Shown here: positions 48,636-57,303 of the stretch, piece by piece
How positions within the stretch are numbered: position 1 is the stretch's first letter
How the letters are laid out: every line of letters starts with the position of its first letter
Assembly (NCBI GenBank): GCA_026692885.1
Contig: JAPLNJ010000723.1
Coordinates: 1 to 64,000, forward strand
Length of the DNA stretch: 64,000 bases
Source: Planctomycetota bacterium
Lineage (GTDB): Bacteria > Planctomycetota > Planctomycetia > Pirellulales > Pirellulaceae
Reading direction: 5' to 3'
The notes under the pieces: model-generated
Database searches by the model: none
Told to the model about the DNA's origin: nothing
The model's input: only the letters and a program-made list of their open reading frames with translations
Made by a program: the position numbers and the translations under genes

Positions 48636-50459
48636 CTAGCCGGTGAAGTACAGGTAGGCCCCTAGAATGCACAGCAAGATAAAGGCGGAGGCCAGCACGT
48701 CGCGCCAGTCCCAGCTTTCGCGAGTCAGGCGGCGGTCTTCCGCCGAGGCTGTTCCAAACGTCAGGCCCTTGATTCGCTCGTAGTTCGGCGCTTCCGTCAG
48801 GTAACTCACTCCGACCATGGTCACCGCCGACACGAAGGTAATCAGCAGGCTGAAGTACTGGAAATAGATGTTGTTGACGATCCACAGGAACGAATGCTCG
48901 GTGTATCCAATGGCCACTTCACCCTGGTAGCCGAACATCCCCAACGTCACGGGCGTATCGACTGCCATCCGGAAGATTCCCAGAATAAAGCCCACCACCA
49001 TCGCGGCGACACAGCCCTTGCTATTGAGCCGCTTGGAGAATACGCCGAAGAAGAACACGACAAACATGGGTGGGAAGAAGTAACTTTGCACGGCCTGCAA
49101 GTAGTAGTACAAGCCGCGCGCGTTTTCGATGACCGGAAGCCAGGCCAGGGCGATCAGCACCATGACTCCGGTGGCCAGTCGCCCCGTGCGCACCAGTTGG
49201 TGCTGTGTGGCCCGGGGCTTCCACTTCGCATACAGGTCCAAGGTGAACAGGGTCGAGCAGGCGTTGAACACGCCCGCCAACGAGCCCATCAGCGCCGAGA
49301 GCAGGCCCGCCACGACGATGCCCCGCAACCCGGCTGGCAGCAGGTACTGCACCATCAGCGGGAAGGCGGCCTGTGCCTGTTCCTGACCGATGTTGCCGTT
49401 GCGGAACAATGCGGCGGTAAGTTCCGGCACTTTACCGCTCTTGGCCAGGGCAAAGCACACCAGGCCCGGGACGATGAACAAGTAGATCGGGAGGAGCTTG
49501 AGCAGGCCGGCGCAAATACTTCCGCGGCGGGCCGTCTGCTGATTGGCAGCGCCCAAGGCCCGCTGCTCGATGTACTGATCCGTGCACCAGTACCACAAGC
49601 CACCCATCGGCGCGCACAGGAGCATCCCCAGCCAGGGAAAATAGCCGTTGAAATACCAGGCCATGCGACCGGGCTCCTTCACCGGCTCCCAGGTCCCCTC
49701 GACACCCGGCGGAACCAACGGTTTCCATAAGTTGAACATGTCCGATCCGCAAATCTGACGCAGCTCCGTCCAGCCGCCCAATTGGATCAGCCCGTAGGTC
49801 GTCAGCAGCGCCGAGCCGAGGATCAGAATAATGGCCTGCACGGAGTCGTTGTAGGCCACGGCGCGCATTCCGCCCAGGCTGGTGTACAAGCCGGTCAACA
49901 CAAGCACGAGTACCGAGCCGAGCCAAAAGCTGTTGATTGAAATCCCGCCGACGGACAAATGCATCTCCGGCAACAGCGTACGGAAGACCACGCCGCCCGC
50001 GTAGATGCCGACCGCGATCTTGGAGACGATGAACGTGACCAGCGACACGATCGACAGCACGTAGCGCGACGCGGGCGAGAACCGCCGCTCCAAGAACTCC
50101 GGCATGGTGAACACCAGCGAGCGAGCGTAGAAGGGCACGAAGACCCACGCCAGCACCAGCAAGCACCAGGCGTGCAGCTCGAAATGGGCCATCGCCACGC
50201 CGTCGGTGGCACCTGAACCGGCCAGCCCCACCACATGTTCCGAGCCGATATTCGAGGCGAAAATCGAGGCGCCGACGACCCACCAGCCGAGATTGCGGCC
50301 GGCGAGGAAGTAATCGGCGGTCGTGTCCTTGTTCTTTCGCACGACCCACCAGGCCACTCCCAACAGGATGCCGAAGTAGAGGGCGATCATCAGCCAGTCG
50401 AGACCGACCAAGGTGGGACCTGTTGACGCCGCAGCATAGAGTGGTACGAGGTTGGTCAT
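48636..50459 (-). CDS. Sodium:solute symporter (SSS family, 607 aa)
   Basis: 13-14 hydrophobic segments and family signatures: TTADYFLAGRNLGWWVVGAS, IFASNIGSEHVVGLAGSGAT, GLYTSLGGMRAVAYNDSVQA and GIVVAGLLSALMGSLAGVFN. These place it in the SGLT-like solute:Na+ symporter family of the inner membrane; many planctomycete members import sugars or other organic solutes. The substrate cannot be read. It ends in TAG after YLYFTG, the only intact gene here that I find ending in TAG. A palindromic element lies in its upstream region. Confidence 0.92.
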   Translation of the reverse strand: MTNLVPLYAAASTGPTLVGLDWLMIALYFGILLGVAWWVVRKNKDTTADYFLAGRNLGWWVVGASIFASNIGSEHVVGLAGSGATDGVAMAHFELHAWCLLVLAWVFVPFYARSLVFTMPEFLERRFSPASRYVLSIVSLVTFIVSKIAVGIYAGGVVFRTLLPEMHLSVGGISINSFWLGSVLVLVLTGLYTSLGGMRAVAYNDSVQAIILILGSALLTTYGLIQLGGWTELRQICGSDMFNLWKPLVPPGVEGTWEPVKEPGRMAWYFNGYFPWLGMLLCAPMGGLWYWCTDQYIEQRALGAANQQTARRGSICAGLLKLLPIYLFIVPGLVCFALAKSGKVPELTAALFRNGNIGQEQAQAAFPLMVQYLLPAGLRGIVVAGLLSALMGSLAGVFNACSTLFTLDLYAKWKPRATQHQLVRTGRLATGVMVLIALAWLPVIENARGLYYYLQAVQSYFFPPMFVVFFFGVFSKRLNSKGCVAAMVVGFILGIFRMAVDTPVTLGMFGYQGEVAIGYTEHSFLWIVNNIYFQYFSLLITFVSAVTMVGVSYLTEAPNYERIKGLTFGTASAEDRRLTRESWDWRDVLASAFILLCILGAYLYFTG

Positions 50460-50517
50460 AAGACTGGTTCGCTGGAGTTCTTTCTGTCCGTAGGGTTGGA
50501 AGGGAGACGCATTCTAC

Positions 50518-50658
50518 TGAGTCCTAGGTTGCTCATGGAAAACGAGAGAACGTGGATTGGGAGGGCGACGCTCCCGCGGAGCCGTGGGCCGTCCCTGACG
50601 GCCCGCTCCGGCTCGGCAGGAGCCTCGCCCTCCCATGCCATTGGTAACCTAGGACTCA
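50518..50658. repeat. MITE-like palindromic element (about 141 bp)
   Basis: Terminal inverted repeats tgagtcctaggtt (50518-50530) and aacctaggactca (50646-50658) enclose a GC-rich inner hairpin (gggagggcgacgctcccg against cgaggctcctgcc-type sequence). It contains no gene. Consistent with a non-autonomous mobile or REP-like element. Confidence 0.7.
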
Positions 50659-50969
50659 ATAAGGGAACCAAAATCGGTGTTGCTGACCCACGTGGGCGGA
50701 CTGTTTCTCACCAGTCCAGGCCTTGATCGTACCCTTGCGAAGTGTGCTAGCTAAGGGGTGGCTGGCGCAGAGTGACCAAGGCCCGTTTTCTTGACAGTGG
50801 TTCCGCCAATCGACAGGTTCCCGCCAGCCGATCTTGTCTGCCGGTGTCGACACGATTCTTGCTCCTGAATGTTGCAGATCTCCGGCTCGTGCTAGTACCC
50901 AACGATGTCTTGGCCCCTGCGCGCAAAGAATGAGACTTAACGGTTCAGCAGAGACGGGGCGTGAGACAC

Positions 50970-51065
50970 GGGGTCAGACGTACAGATTTCAGTTTTCGCG
51001 GTTGTGTGCCCAAGCCTGGGAAAAGCCTTATGCCCGCGAAAACTGAAATCTGTACGTCTGACCCC
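50970..51065. repeat. 31-bp perfect inverted repeat with 34-base spacer
   Basis: Arms 50970-51000 and 51035-51065 are exact reverse complements, with outer ends ggggtcagac and gtctgacccc. Such ggggtcagac ends occur on miniature elements moved by Y1 (REP-associated) transposases or other transposases. No transposase is present. The remainder of the gap 50460-51232 shows nothing else apart from the element at 50518-50658. Confidence 0.8.
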
Positions 51066-51232
51066 AGCTGGCGGTCCGTCTCAGCGAAACCGTAAAACCC
51101 CATGCTTGACACCGATAACCCCGAACACCGTTTGGTGCTAGAATGTGCCGAGTGGCCGCGAAAATCCGGTCGCGGAATTGCAGGATTAGGCGGCGGAAGT
51201 TTTTTGCGTCCCACCGACTGAGGAATGTGACC

Positions 51233-51928
51233 ATGCCCAAGCCCCATAGCGAGCGACATCGCACCGATCGCATCGGCTGGTTGCGGGCGGCGGTGCTGGG
51301 TGCGAACGACGGCATCGTGTCGACGGCCAGTTTGGTGGTCGGCGTAGCAGCAGCGCAGGCGACGAGCCACGAAGTCCTGGTCGTGGGGGTCGCCGGCTTG
51401 GTCGCGGGGGCCATGGCGATGGCTGCCGGTGAGTACGTCTCGGTCAGTTCCCAGGCGGATACCGAACGGGCCGACATCGAACGCGAACGCCAGGAACTCC
51501 TCACAGACGAAGTGGCAGAGCTGGCGGAACTGGCGGCGATTTACGTCCAGCGCGGCCTTGACCCCGCGCTCGCGAAACAGGTCGCCGAGCAACTCACGGC
51601 CCATGACGCGCTAGCCGCCCATGCTCGCGACGAACTGGGCATTTCGGACACCTTCAGTGCACGGCCGGTGCAGGCGGCACTGGCCTCGGCGGGCACTTTT
51701 GCAGTGGGAGCTGCCATGCCCTTGCTGACAGTGGTCATGGTTCCCGACACGTATCTCATCCCGATGGTCGCCGGAACGTCACTGGGTTTCCTCGCTCTCT
51801 TGGGCGGTTTGGCTGCGTTCGCTGGTGGCGCAAACGCGACGCGAGGCGCTCTCCGTGTCACATTCTGGGGGGCACTCGCCATGGCGTTGACCGCCGGCGT
51901 CGGGGCCTTGTTCGGTACGGCTGTGTGA
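51233..51928 (+). CDS. VIT1/CCC1-family Fe2+/Mn2+ transporter (231 aa)
   Basis: The ATG at 51233 is chosen for its ribosome site (gaggaatg, 5 bases) and because the family motif begins shortly after. WLRAAVLGANDGIVSTASLV and AGAMAMAAGEYVSVSSQADT are hallmark VIT1 motifs; the cytosolic acidic helix (ADIERERQELLTDEVAELAE) carries the metal-binding Glu cluster, followed by three C-terminal membrane helices. It exports or stores divalent iron or manganese across the inner membrane. Stand-alone gene. Confidence 0.9.
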   Translation: MPKPHSERHRTDRIGWLRAAVLGANDGIVSTASLVVGVAAAQATSHEVLVVGVAGLVAGAMAMAAGEYVSVSSQADTERADIERERQELLTDEVAELAELAAIYVQRGLDPALAKQVAEQLTAHDALAAHARDELGISDTFSARPVQAALASAGTFAVGAAMPLLTVVMVPDTYLIPMVAGTSLGFLALLGGLAAFAGGANATRGALRVTFWGALAMALTAGVGALFGTAV

Positions 51929-52071
51929 GGCTGTCGATCTTTGCGGCAGGCCAACGCCCAAGGCCACTTACTTTGCATTCGGACAGGGTGAGCCGCAAGG
52001 CGCTAGCCGCGGGTTTCAGGCGAGAAGACGCGGCAAGCGGCGTTGGGCCAAAGCCCCGCAACAGAACGGCA

Positions 52072-53910
52072 TCACGCAGCATCGTCCGGGCCCAGACTCC
52101 GGAGGCCGTACCTGTCCCGCAGGAGTTTGGCGGTCTGGCGACGCTCGCGGTCAGCCACGGCGTTCGACCAGCCGAGCAGGGGGGCGACGATGCCGGTGAG
52201 TTCCTGGAGCAACTCGCCGGTCAACTCACCGAGCAACGCGATCGCCGTTCGTCGGAGCACAAGGTCGTCCAGACGCACGATTTTCTCGTGGCGCACCAGG
52301 AACTCGATTTCGCGCCGGCTGTAGCCCGCATGCTGACGCAAGGGCTCGTCCGGCCCGCCAGCCAGGAACTGGGTGACGGCCTCCGCCCGCGTGCCATAGC
52401 GGTTGAGCAGCTCGGTCAAGCGATCCGGTGACAGTCCGGTGGCTTCGTGAAGTCGGGTCAGCCAACGCTGTTTGGCTAGTTCATCCTGGGGATAGTCCTT
52501 GCCACCCCCGATGGCCAGCTGCTCTGTTCCAGCGCGGCGGCTTTGACCCAGGCGATCCAAGAGCCGATCCGTCACCTGTTCGGCAAAGGCCCGGAACGTG
52601 GTCCACTTGCCGCCGATCATCGAGCAGACAGGGATGCGCAGGTCGGCGGTGGGTTCGAGGACGGCGCATTCGTGATCGCGGCTGGCCTCAACCGTGGCCG
52701 CACCGGCGGTGGACTTCATCGGCCGGACGCCGGTGAAGTAGCTGAGGATCTGGGACTGGTTGACATCGATCTCCGGGAGCACTCGGCGAATGGACTCCAG
52801 GATGTAGTCGATCTCCTGTTCCGTGACCCGCACGTCGTCGGGATTGCCGCAATGGACGTCGGTCGATCCGATGAGTGCCCGGCCCAACCAGGGCAGCGCG
52901 ATGGCGACGCGCCCGTCCGCAGTCTCATAGTAGATCATCTCGCCCTGCAACGTTTCGTACAGGGTCGGGTTGTCGAGAACCAGGTGAGCGCCTTTGGTGC
53001 CACCGATCATCCGCGTCTGGTGGCCCAGGGCGTGATTCGTGAAATCGATCCAACCCCCGGTGGCATTGACGACCACCTGTGGCCGGACCACCAGGACCTC
53101 CCCCGACAACTCGTCCCGCAGGGAGACGGTGTCGCCGGTGGCGGCCTGCAAAGAGACATAGTTCAAGGCTTGGGCTTGCGGGCACGACGCTTCCCCGTCC
53201 AGTAGAAGTTCCAGGCCCAGCCGTTCAGGGTAGGCGATCCAAGCGTCGTAGTACGTCGCCGTGCGCACAATGGCCGGATGCAACTGCGGCCGGCGGGCCA
53301 GCGACGCGGCACGGGACGTGAACTTGTGCCGAGGCATCAGCCGGCTCTTGCGGGTGAACACGTCGTAGAATGTCAGCCCGAGCTTGACCATCAGCGCACC
53401 GCGGCGGACCGACCTGGGGCCGCGGAGTCCAAGAAACCGCCGGATCGAACCGCCGACCCCGGCTAACCAGGCGAAAATCGGAATCGTGGTCGGCAACGGG
53501 AAGACGTAGTGCCGCGCGTTTTGCAGCAGCAGGTTGCGGTCCTTCAAGGCTTCCCGGACCAGCCGGAATTCACCGAACTCAAGATACCGCAAGCCGCCAT
53601 GAATCATGCGGGATGGTGCAGCGCTGGCGCCGCTGCAGAAGTCGCTTTTGTCGACGAGCAGAACGCGGACACCTTGCAGCGTCAGGTCGCGGAACAAGCC
53701 GCACCCGTTGATCCCGCCCCCGACGATCAGCACCGCAACGCCCGGCTGCCGCCGCACTTGATCGAGGACACGTTGTCGTTGCAGCAATGAGGTCTCGATT
53801 TCCGGAACCTTTCCTTTAGACGCACGAGATATCCCCGTCGAATCATCTTGAATCCGCCAATGATCCGGGAAACTCGCCGACTCGTCAAGTGGCCGCGTTG
53901 CCAATGACAC
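52072..53910 (-). CDS. glpD: FAD-dependent glycerol-3-phosphate dehydrogenase (GlpD-like)
   Basis: FAD-binding motif VLIVGGGINGCGLFRDLTLQ, KSDFCSGASAAPSRMIHGGL, RYLEFGEFRLVREALKDRN, GGTKGAHLV and the C-terminal helical domain (ELLNRYGTRAEAV, EIEFLVRHEKIVRLDDLVLR) identify aerobic glycerol-3-phosphate dehydrogenase, which oxidises G3P to DHAP and feeds electrons to quinone at the membrane. About 510 residues is normal; the extra 40-55 N-terminal residues from the GTG at 53910 are doubtful, because the DNA for residues 3-30 is also present as an intergenic repeat at 63438-63520. No better start codon with a good ribosome site is visible. Linked to the glycolipid genes by position. Confidence 0.88.
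   Translation of the reverse strand: MSLATRPLDESASFPDHWRIQDDSTGISRASKGKVPEIETSLLQRQRVLDQVRRQPGVAVLIVGGGINGCGLFRDLTLQGVRVLLVDKSDFCSGASAAPSRMIHGGLRYLEFGEFRLVREALKDRNLLLQNARHYVFPLPTTIPIFAWLAGVGGSIRRFLGLRGPRSVRRGALMVKLGLTFYDVFTRKSRLMPRHKFTSRAASLARRPQLHPAIVRTATYYDAWIAYPERLGLELLLDGEASCPQAQALNYVSLQAATGDTVSLRDELSGEVLVVRPQVVVNATGGWIDFTNHALGHQTRMIGGTKGAHLVLDNPTLYETLQGEMIYYETADGRVAIALPWLGRALIGSTDVHCGNPDDVRVTEQEIDYILESIRRVLPEIDVNQSQILSYFTGVRPMKSTAGAATVEASRDHECAVLEPTADLRIPVCSMIGGKWTTFRAFAEQVTDRLLDRLGQSRRAGTEQLAIGGGKDYPQDELAKQRWLTRLHEATGLSPDRLTELLNRYGTRAEAVTQFLAGGPDEPLRQHAGYSRREIEFLVRHEKIVRLDDLVLRRTAIALLGELTGELLQELTGIVAPLLGWSNAVADRERRQTAKLLRDRYGLRSLGPDDAA
53819..53902. repeat. Copy 1 of an 83-bp dispersed repeat, at the glpD 5' end
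   Basis: About 84 percent identical by eye to 63438-63520, including the shared cores aatcatcttgaa and ctcgtcaagtggcc. It lies at and inside the annotated start of glpD, so it is either a leader/promoter-type element or an exchanged 5' end. Confidence 0.7.
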
Positions 53911-54184
53911 TTGACAACGGGTCGGGCCGCGAATACCTTAACGCCGTCAAAAGTAGTGGGCGCTGCCCGCGTTAGGAATCGGCACGGGCCAAAGTTCGCG
54001 GTGTCCGCGGGACGGGTTGTCGAATCACGCCCGGCCCAAAACGTGTGCGTCAACGAACGGGGGCCTCGCGCTGAAGCAACTGCGTCATTGATCTCGGTTG
54101 GAGCAAGCTCTTTTTTCGAAGCGGGTAAGAAGCGGGTAATCAGTGCCGCGTGTCTTAGAAGTTGTGCATTTCGACGGGGATTGG

Positions 54185-54259
54185 CCGAATTCGTGAGAAT
54201 TCGGAGGCTGTGGTGGTTATTGGCCCCCGCGAAACACCCCGAGTTTCTCACGAATTCGG
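54185..54259. repeat. Inverted repeat upstream of the SDR gene
   Basis: 15-bp perfect arms ccgaattcgtgagaa (54185-54199) and ttctcacgaattcgg (54245-54259) with a 45-base spacer, about 50 bases before the ATG at 54312. Its left arm runs on into a second small palindrome (ccgaatt/aattcgg). Could be a transposable remnant or a regulatory hairpin. The gap 53911-54311 contains no gene. Confidence 0.7.
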
Positions 54260-54311
54260 CGACGCGCAACCTCAAAGCCGCGTGCCGGACCAGTTGAGGT
54301 GTTCTGCGACC

Positions 54312-55925
54312 ATGATCCGCGATTTGTCTCAGCCGAACCGTGATGGCGCCGCCGACGTGACCCGGTCGCGGCGCCGCGAAAGCAGCCCAGGAGGCAAGCC
54401 GCGGGACTACCATTTGTTGACCGGCGCGACCGGCCTGCTGGGATCCTACTTGTTGCGTGATGCCTTGCGCACGGGTAAACGGATCGCCGCGCTGGCCCGT
54501 CCGTCGAAATGGGAATCGGCCCGGCAACGCATTGAGACCAGTTTGGCGCGGTGGGAGCGGGAGACCGGCGAGATTCTGCCCCGGCCTACCGTCCTGGAGG
54601 GTAGTCTGGCGCTGGATCGCTGGGAGCCCCGTATCTTGCGCTGGGTGACCGAACACTGTCAGTCCGTAATCCATAATGCCGCCAGCTTGACGTTTCAAAC
54701 CACTGCCGACGGCGAACCTTGGGTCTCGAACGTGGAGGGCACGCGGGCCGTGTTGGAGCTGTGCCGCCGCACGAGCATCCGCCAGTTCCATCACGTGTCG
54801 ACGGCCTACGTGTGTGGGCTGCGGGACGGACGCGTCCTGGAGAGTGAACTCGACGTCGGCCAAACGCCGGGGAACGACTACGAAGCCAGCAAATGCGAAG
54901 CCGAGAAACTGGTGCGCACCGCCGACTTCCTCGACCGGCCGACCATTTATCGCCCCTCGATTATTGTCGGCGATTCGCAGACCGGCTACACGTCTACCTT
55001 TCATGGTTTCTACGTTCCGATCAAGTTGGCTCACACGCTGGTGAATCGGCTCGTGCTGGGGGCGACGAGCGGACAACGGGCCGTGGCCGCCATCGGACTG
55101 CAGGGACCCGAAGGTAAGAACTTTGTTCCCGTCGATTGGGTCTCGGCCGTCATCACCCACATCCACGGCCATCCGGAACATCGTGGCCGGACGTATCATC
55201 TGACGTCCCCGCGCGCTGTGAAGCTGGCGGAAATCGCCGCCGTGATCCAGGACGCGGTCGAGCGGTACTCGACGCTGGCGGATGCGAATGCTCCCCGACT
55301 GTGCGACTCGGCCTGGTTCGAACAGAACCTCGCAGAGCAGATGGCGGTGTACCGGTCTTACTGGCGGGACGATCCCGATTTCGACTGTACCAACACCCTG
55401 GCGGCGGCCACGCATTTGCCCTGTCCCCCCATGCACCACGAGCGACTGTTGTTGCTGGCTCGCCATGCGATCCAGTCGGGTTTCGGCCGTCCCCGTCCGC
55501 GACCCATCTGCCCCGAGTTCGACGTGCACTCGCGTCTCGAACATCTCCTGGCGGCGGGACGAGAACTGGATGCGGAGTCCACGAGCCGGCCGCGGGTGGG
55601 GCTCCAGGTTGATGGACGCGGCGGAGGCCAGTGGGAGTTGGTGCTGAACGACGGCCGTCCGGTGGCCGCCAAAGAAGGACTCACGCGGTGCAGCGAGGCC
55701 GTCTGCCGCCTGACTTCTGAGACCTACGAGCGGCTAGTCCATCGCCGCGTCAGTGTCGGCGAGGCCCTCCAGAGCGGACTGGTCGTCATTGAGGGCAAAG
55801 GGATGGATCTGCGGCAACTGGCGGCCGTGTTCGAGCCGGCCGTGTTCGAGACGACTGTGACCGGCGGCGGGCAGCCTCTGGAATGCGTGCTGGTCAACGG
55901 TGCCGAGGAGTTCGCAACGCCCTGA
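54312..55925 (+). CDS. Acyl-reductase-like SDR (NAD-binding_4) with C-terminal SCP2-like domain (537 aa)
   Basis: Residues 34-400 are a Rossmann-type extended SDR of the male-sterility/fatty acyl-CoA reductase type: HLLTGATGLLGSYLLRDALR, HNAASLTF, FHHVSTAYVCGL and the active pair Y190-x3-K194 (DYEASKCEAEKL), then IYRPSIIVGDSQTGYTSTFH. Residues about 460-537 resemble an SCP2 sterol-carrier fold (GGGQWELVLNDGRPVAAKEG, VGEALQSGLVVIEGKGMDLR). Such enzymes reduce or modify acyl thioesters or lipid-linked sugars; the SCP2 tail suggests a lipid substrate. First gene of a pair with the GT2 at 56016. Confidence 0.8.
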   Translation: MIRDLSQPNRDGAADVTRSRRRESSPGGKPRDYHLLTGATGLLGSYLLRDALRTGKRIAALARPSKWESARQRIETSLARWERETGEILPRPTVLEGSLALDRWEPRILRWVTEHCQSVIHNAASLTFQTTADGEPWVSNVEGTRAVLELCRRTSIRQFHHVSTAYVCGLRDGRVLESELDVGQTPGNDYEASKCEAEKLVRTADFLDRPTIYRPSIIVGDSQTGYTSTFHGFYVPIKLAHTLVNRLVLGATSGQRAVAAIGLQGPEGKNFVPVDWVSAVITHIHGHPEHRGRTYHLTSPRAVKLAEIAAVIQDAVERYSTLADANAPRLCDSAWFEQNLAEQMAVYRSYWRDDPDFDCTNTLAAATHLPCPPMHHERLLLLARHAIQSGFGRPRPRPICPEFDVHSRLEHLLAAGRELDAESTSRPRVGLQVDGRGGGQWELVLNDGRPVAAKEGLTRCSEAVCRLTSETYERLVHRRVSVGEALQSGLVVIEGKGMDLRQLAAVFEPAVFETTVTGGGQPLECVLVNGAEEFATP

Positions 55926-56015
55926 ACGGCCTGGCGTGATCCGGGGATGGGTCCGCAATCTGGGCGTGTGGCACGGCTTGCTGGCAAGCGATGGTCCGCG
56001 AATGGAGGTGACCGC

Positions 56016-57275
56016 ATGGCTCAGGCGGCGATGTTTTGCTTCTGGGTGCTGTTTGGGCTGGTCGTGGGTCAGACGCTGTTGGTGTTGGGCTTCGTAAGGG
56101 CCTTACGCGGGAGGATGCGGTCCGGGTCCGAGCCGTCCTATACCCCTCAGACCGCCGTGATCTTGTGTCTGCGCGGCACCGATCCCTTCCTGTCCGAGTG
56201 TCTCGACGGCCTGCTGCAGCAGGACTTTCCGCATTATGCCGTGTGGATTGTGATCGACCAACCCGACGATCCAGCCTGGGGCGTCGTCCGGGAGGCCCTG
56301 ACACGTCACCCTGCGGTTCCGGTGCAGGTCCTGTCGCTGACCGAACGACGCGAAACCTGCAGCCTGAAATGCAGCAGCCTGACACAGGCCGTCGCCTTAC
56401 TGGACGCATCCTACGAGGTGGTGGCCCTGTTGGATGCCGACACCGTGCCCCATCGGATGTGGCTCCGCGAACTGGTCGCCCCCCTGGCGGACTCCCAAGT
56501 CGGTGCCGCGACGGGTAACCGTTGGTACATGCCCGCCGAGCCATCGTGGGGTTCCCTGGTCCGCTACACGTGGAACAGCGCGGCGATCGTGCAGATGTAC
56601 TGGTACAGCATCCCCTGGGGCGGTGCACTGGCGGTCCGGACGGCAGTGTTTCGCCAGTCGAACCTGCTGGAACGTTGGCGCTCGGCCTTCTGCGAGGACA
56701 CGATGCTCTATCGCGTTTTGCGGGAGATCGGCTTCCGGGTGGCCTTCGCGCCTTCCCTGATGATGGTGAACCGCGAGGCCTGTGATCTGCCGGGTTGCCT
56801 GGGCTGGGTGCGCCGGCAGTTACTCACCGCTCGACTCTATCATCCCGGCTGGCCCGCGGTGGTCGTGCACGGTGTGGCGACGGCGGCGGCGCAGGCGGTG
56901 TGGCTGGCCTTGCTCCTGGCAGCCGGGACGGCCAGGCACTGGTCCGCGGTCGCCTGGCTGGTGGCAGGCGGGGCCTGCTACTGGTCCAGCATGGCCGTGT
57001 TGCTGGGTCTGCTGGAGTTGGGCGTGCGGCAGGTCGTGCACCGGCGGGGCGAGCCGGTGCAGTGGCTGAAGCTTCGTTTCGTAGTGCGTCTCCTGGTCGC
57101 GATTCCCTGGACGCAGGTGGTGTACCCGCTGGCCCTGCTGTCGGCCATGCTGCTGCGCCGGGTGGAGTGGCGCGGCGCCGTCTATCGTGTCGACGGCCCC
57201 TGGCACATCCGGCTGATCGAGGACCGACCCGCGGAGGCCCGTCGTGCCGCAGGCCAGTCCGGCCGATCCTTGTGA
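56016..57275 (+). CDS. Membrane glycosyltransferase family 2 (419 aa), first paralogue
   Basis: The ATG at 56016 has a ggagg ribosome site. One N-terminal membrane helix, a GT-A domain (CLRGTDPFLSECLDGLLQQD, ERRETCSLKCSSLTQAVALL, LLDADTVPH with D140-A-D142, ED at 227-228, RRQLLTARLYHPGW at 266-279) and three to four C-terminal helices. This layout is that of processive or ceramide-glucosyltransferase-like (HpnI/GT21-type) enzymes working at the cytoplasmic face on lipid acceptors. Follows the SDR gene by 90 bases. The paralogue at 59779 has the same spacing of motifs. Confidence 0.85.
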   Translation: MAQAAMFCFWVLFGLVVGQTLLVLGFVRALRGRMRSGSEPSYTPQTAVILCLRGTDPFLSECLDGLLQQDFPHYAVWIVIDQPDDPAWGVVREALTRHPAVPVQVLSLTERRETCSLKCSSLTQAVALLDASYEVVALLDADTVPHRMWLRELVAPLADSQVGAATGNRWYMPAEPSWGSLVRYTWNSAAIVQMYWYSIPWGGALAVRTAVFRQSNLLERWRSAFCEDTMLYRVLREIGFRVAFAPSLMMVNREACDLPGCLGWVRRQLLTARLYHPGWPAVVVHGVATAAAQAVWLALLLAAGTARHWSAVAWLVAGGACYWSSMAVLLGLLELGVRQVVHRRGEPVQWLKLRFVVRLLVAIPWTQVVYPLALLSAMLLRRVEWRGAVYRVDGPWHIRLIEDRPAEARRAAGQSGRSL

Positions 57276-57303
57276 AGGCGGCTGGGGCCAGCGGACAGAA
57301 ATA

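Noticed and set aside
53727..55544. A 605-codon minus-strand frame across glpD and the SDR gene
   Set aside because: Antisense to well-supported genes, no domain and no ribosome site.
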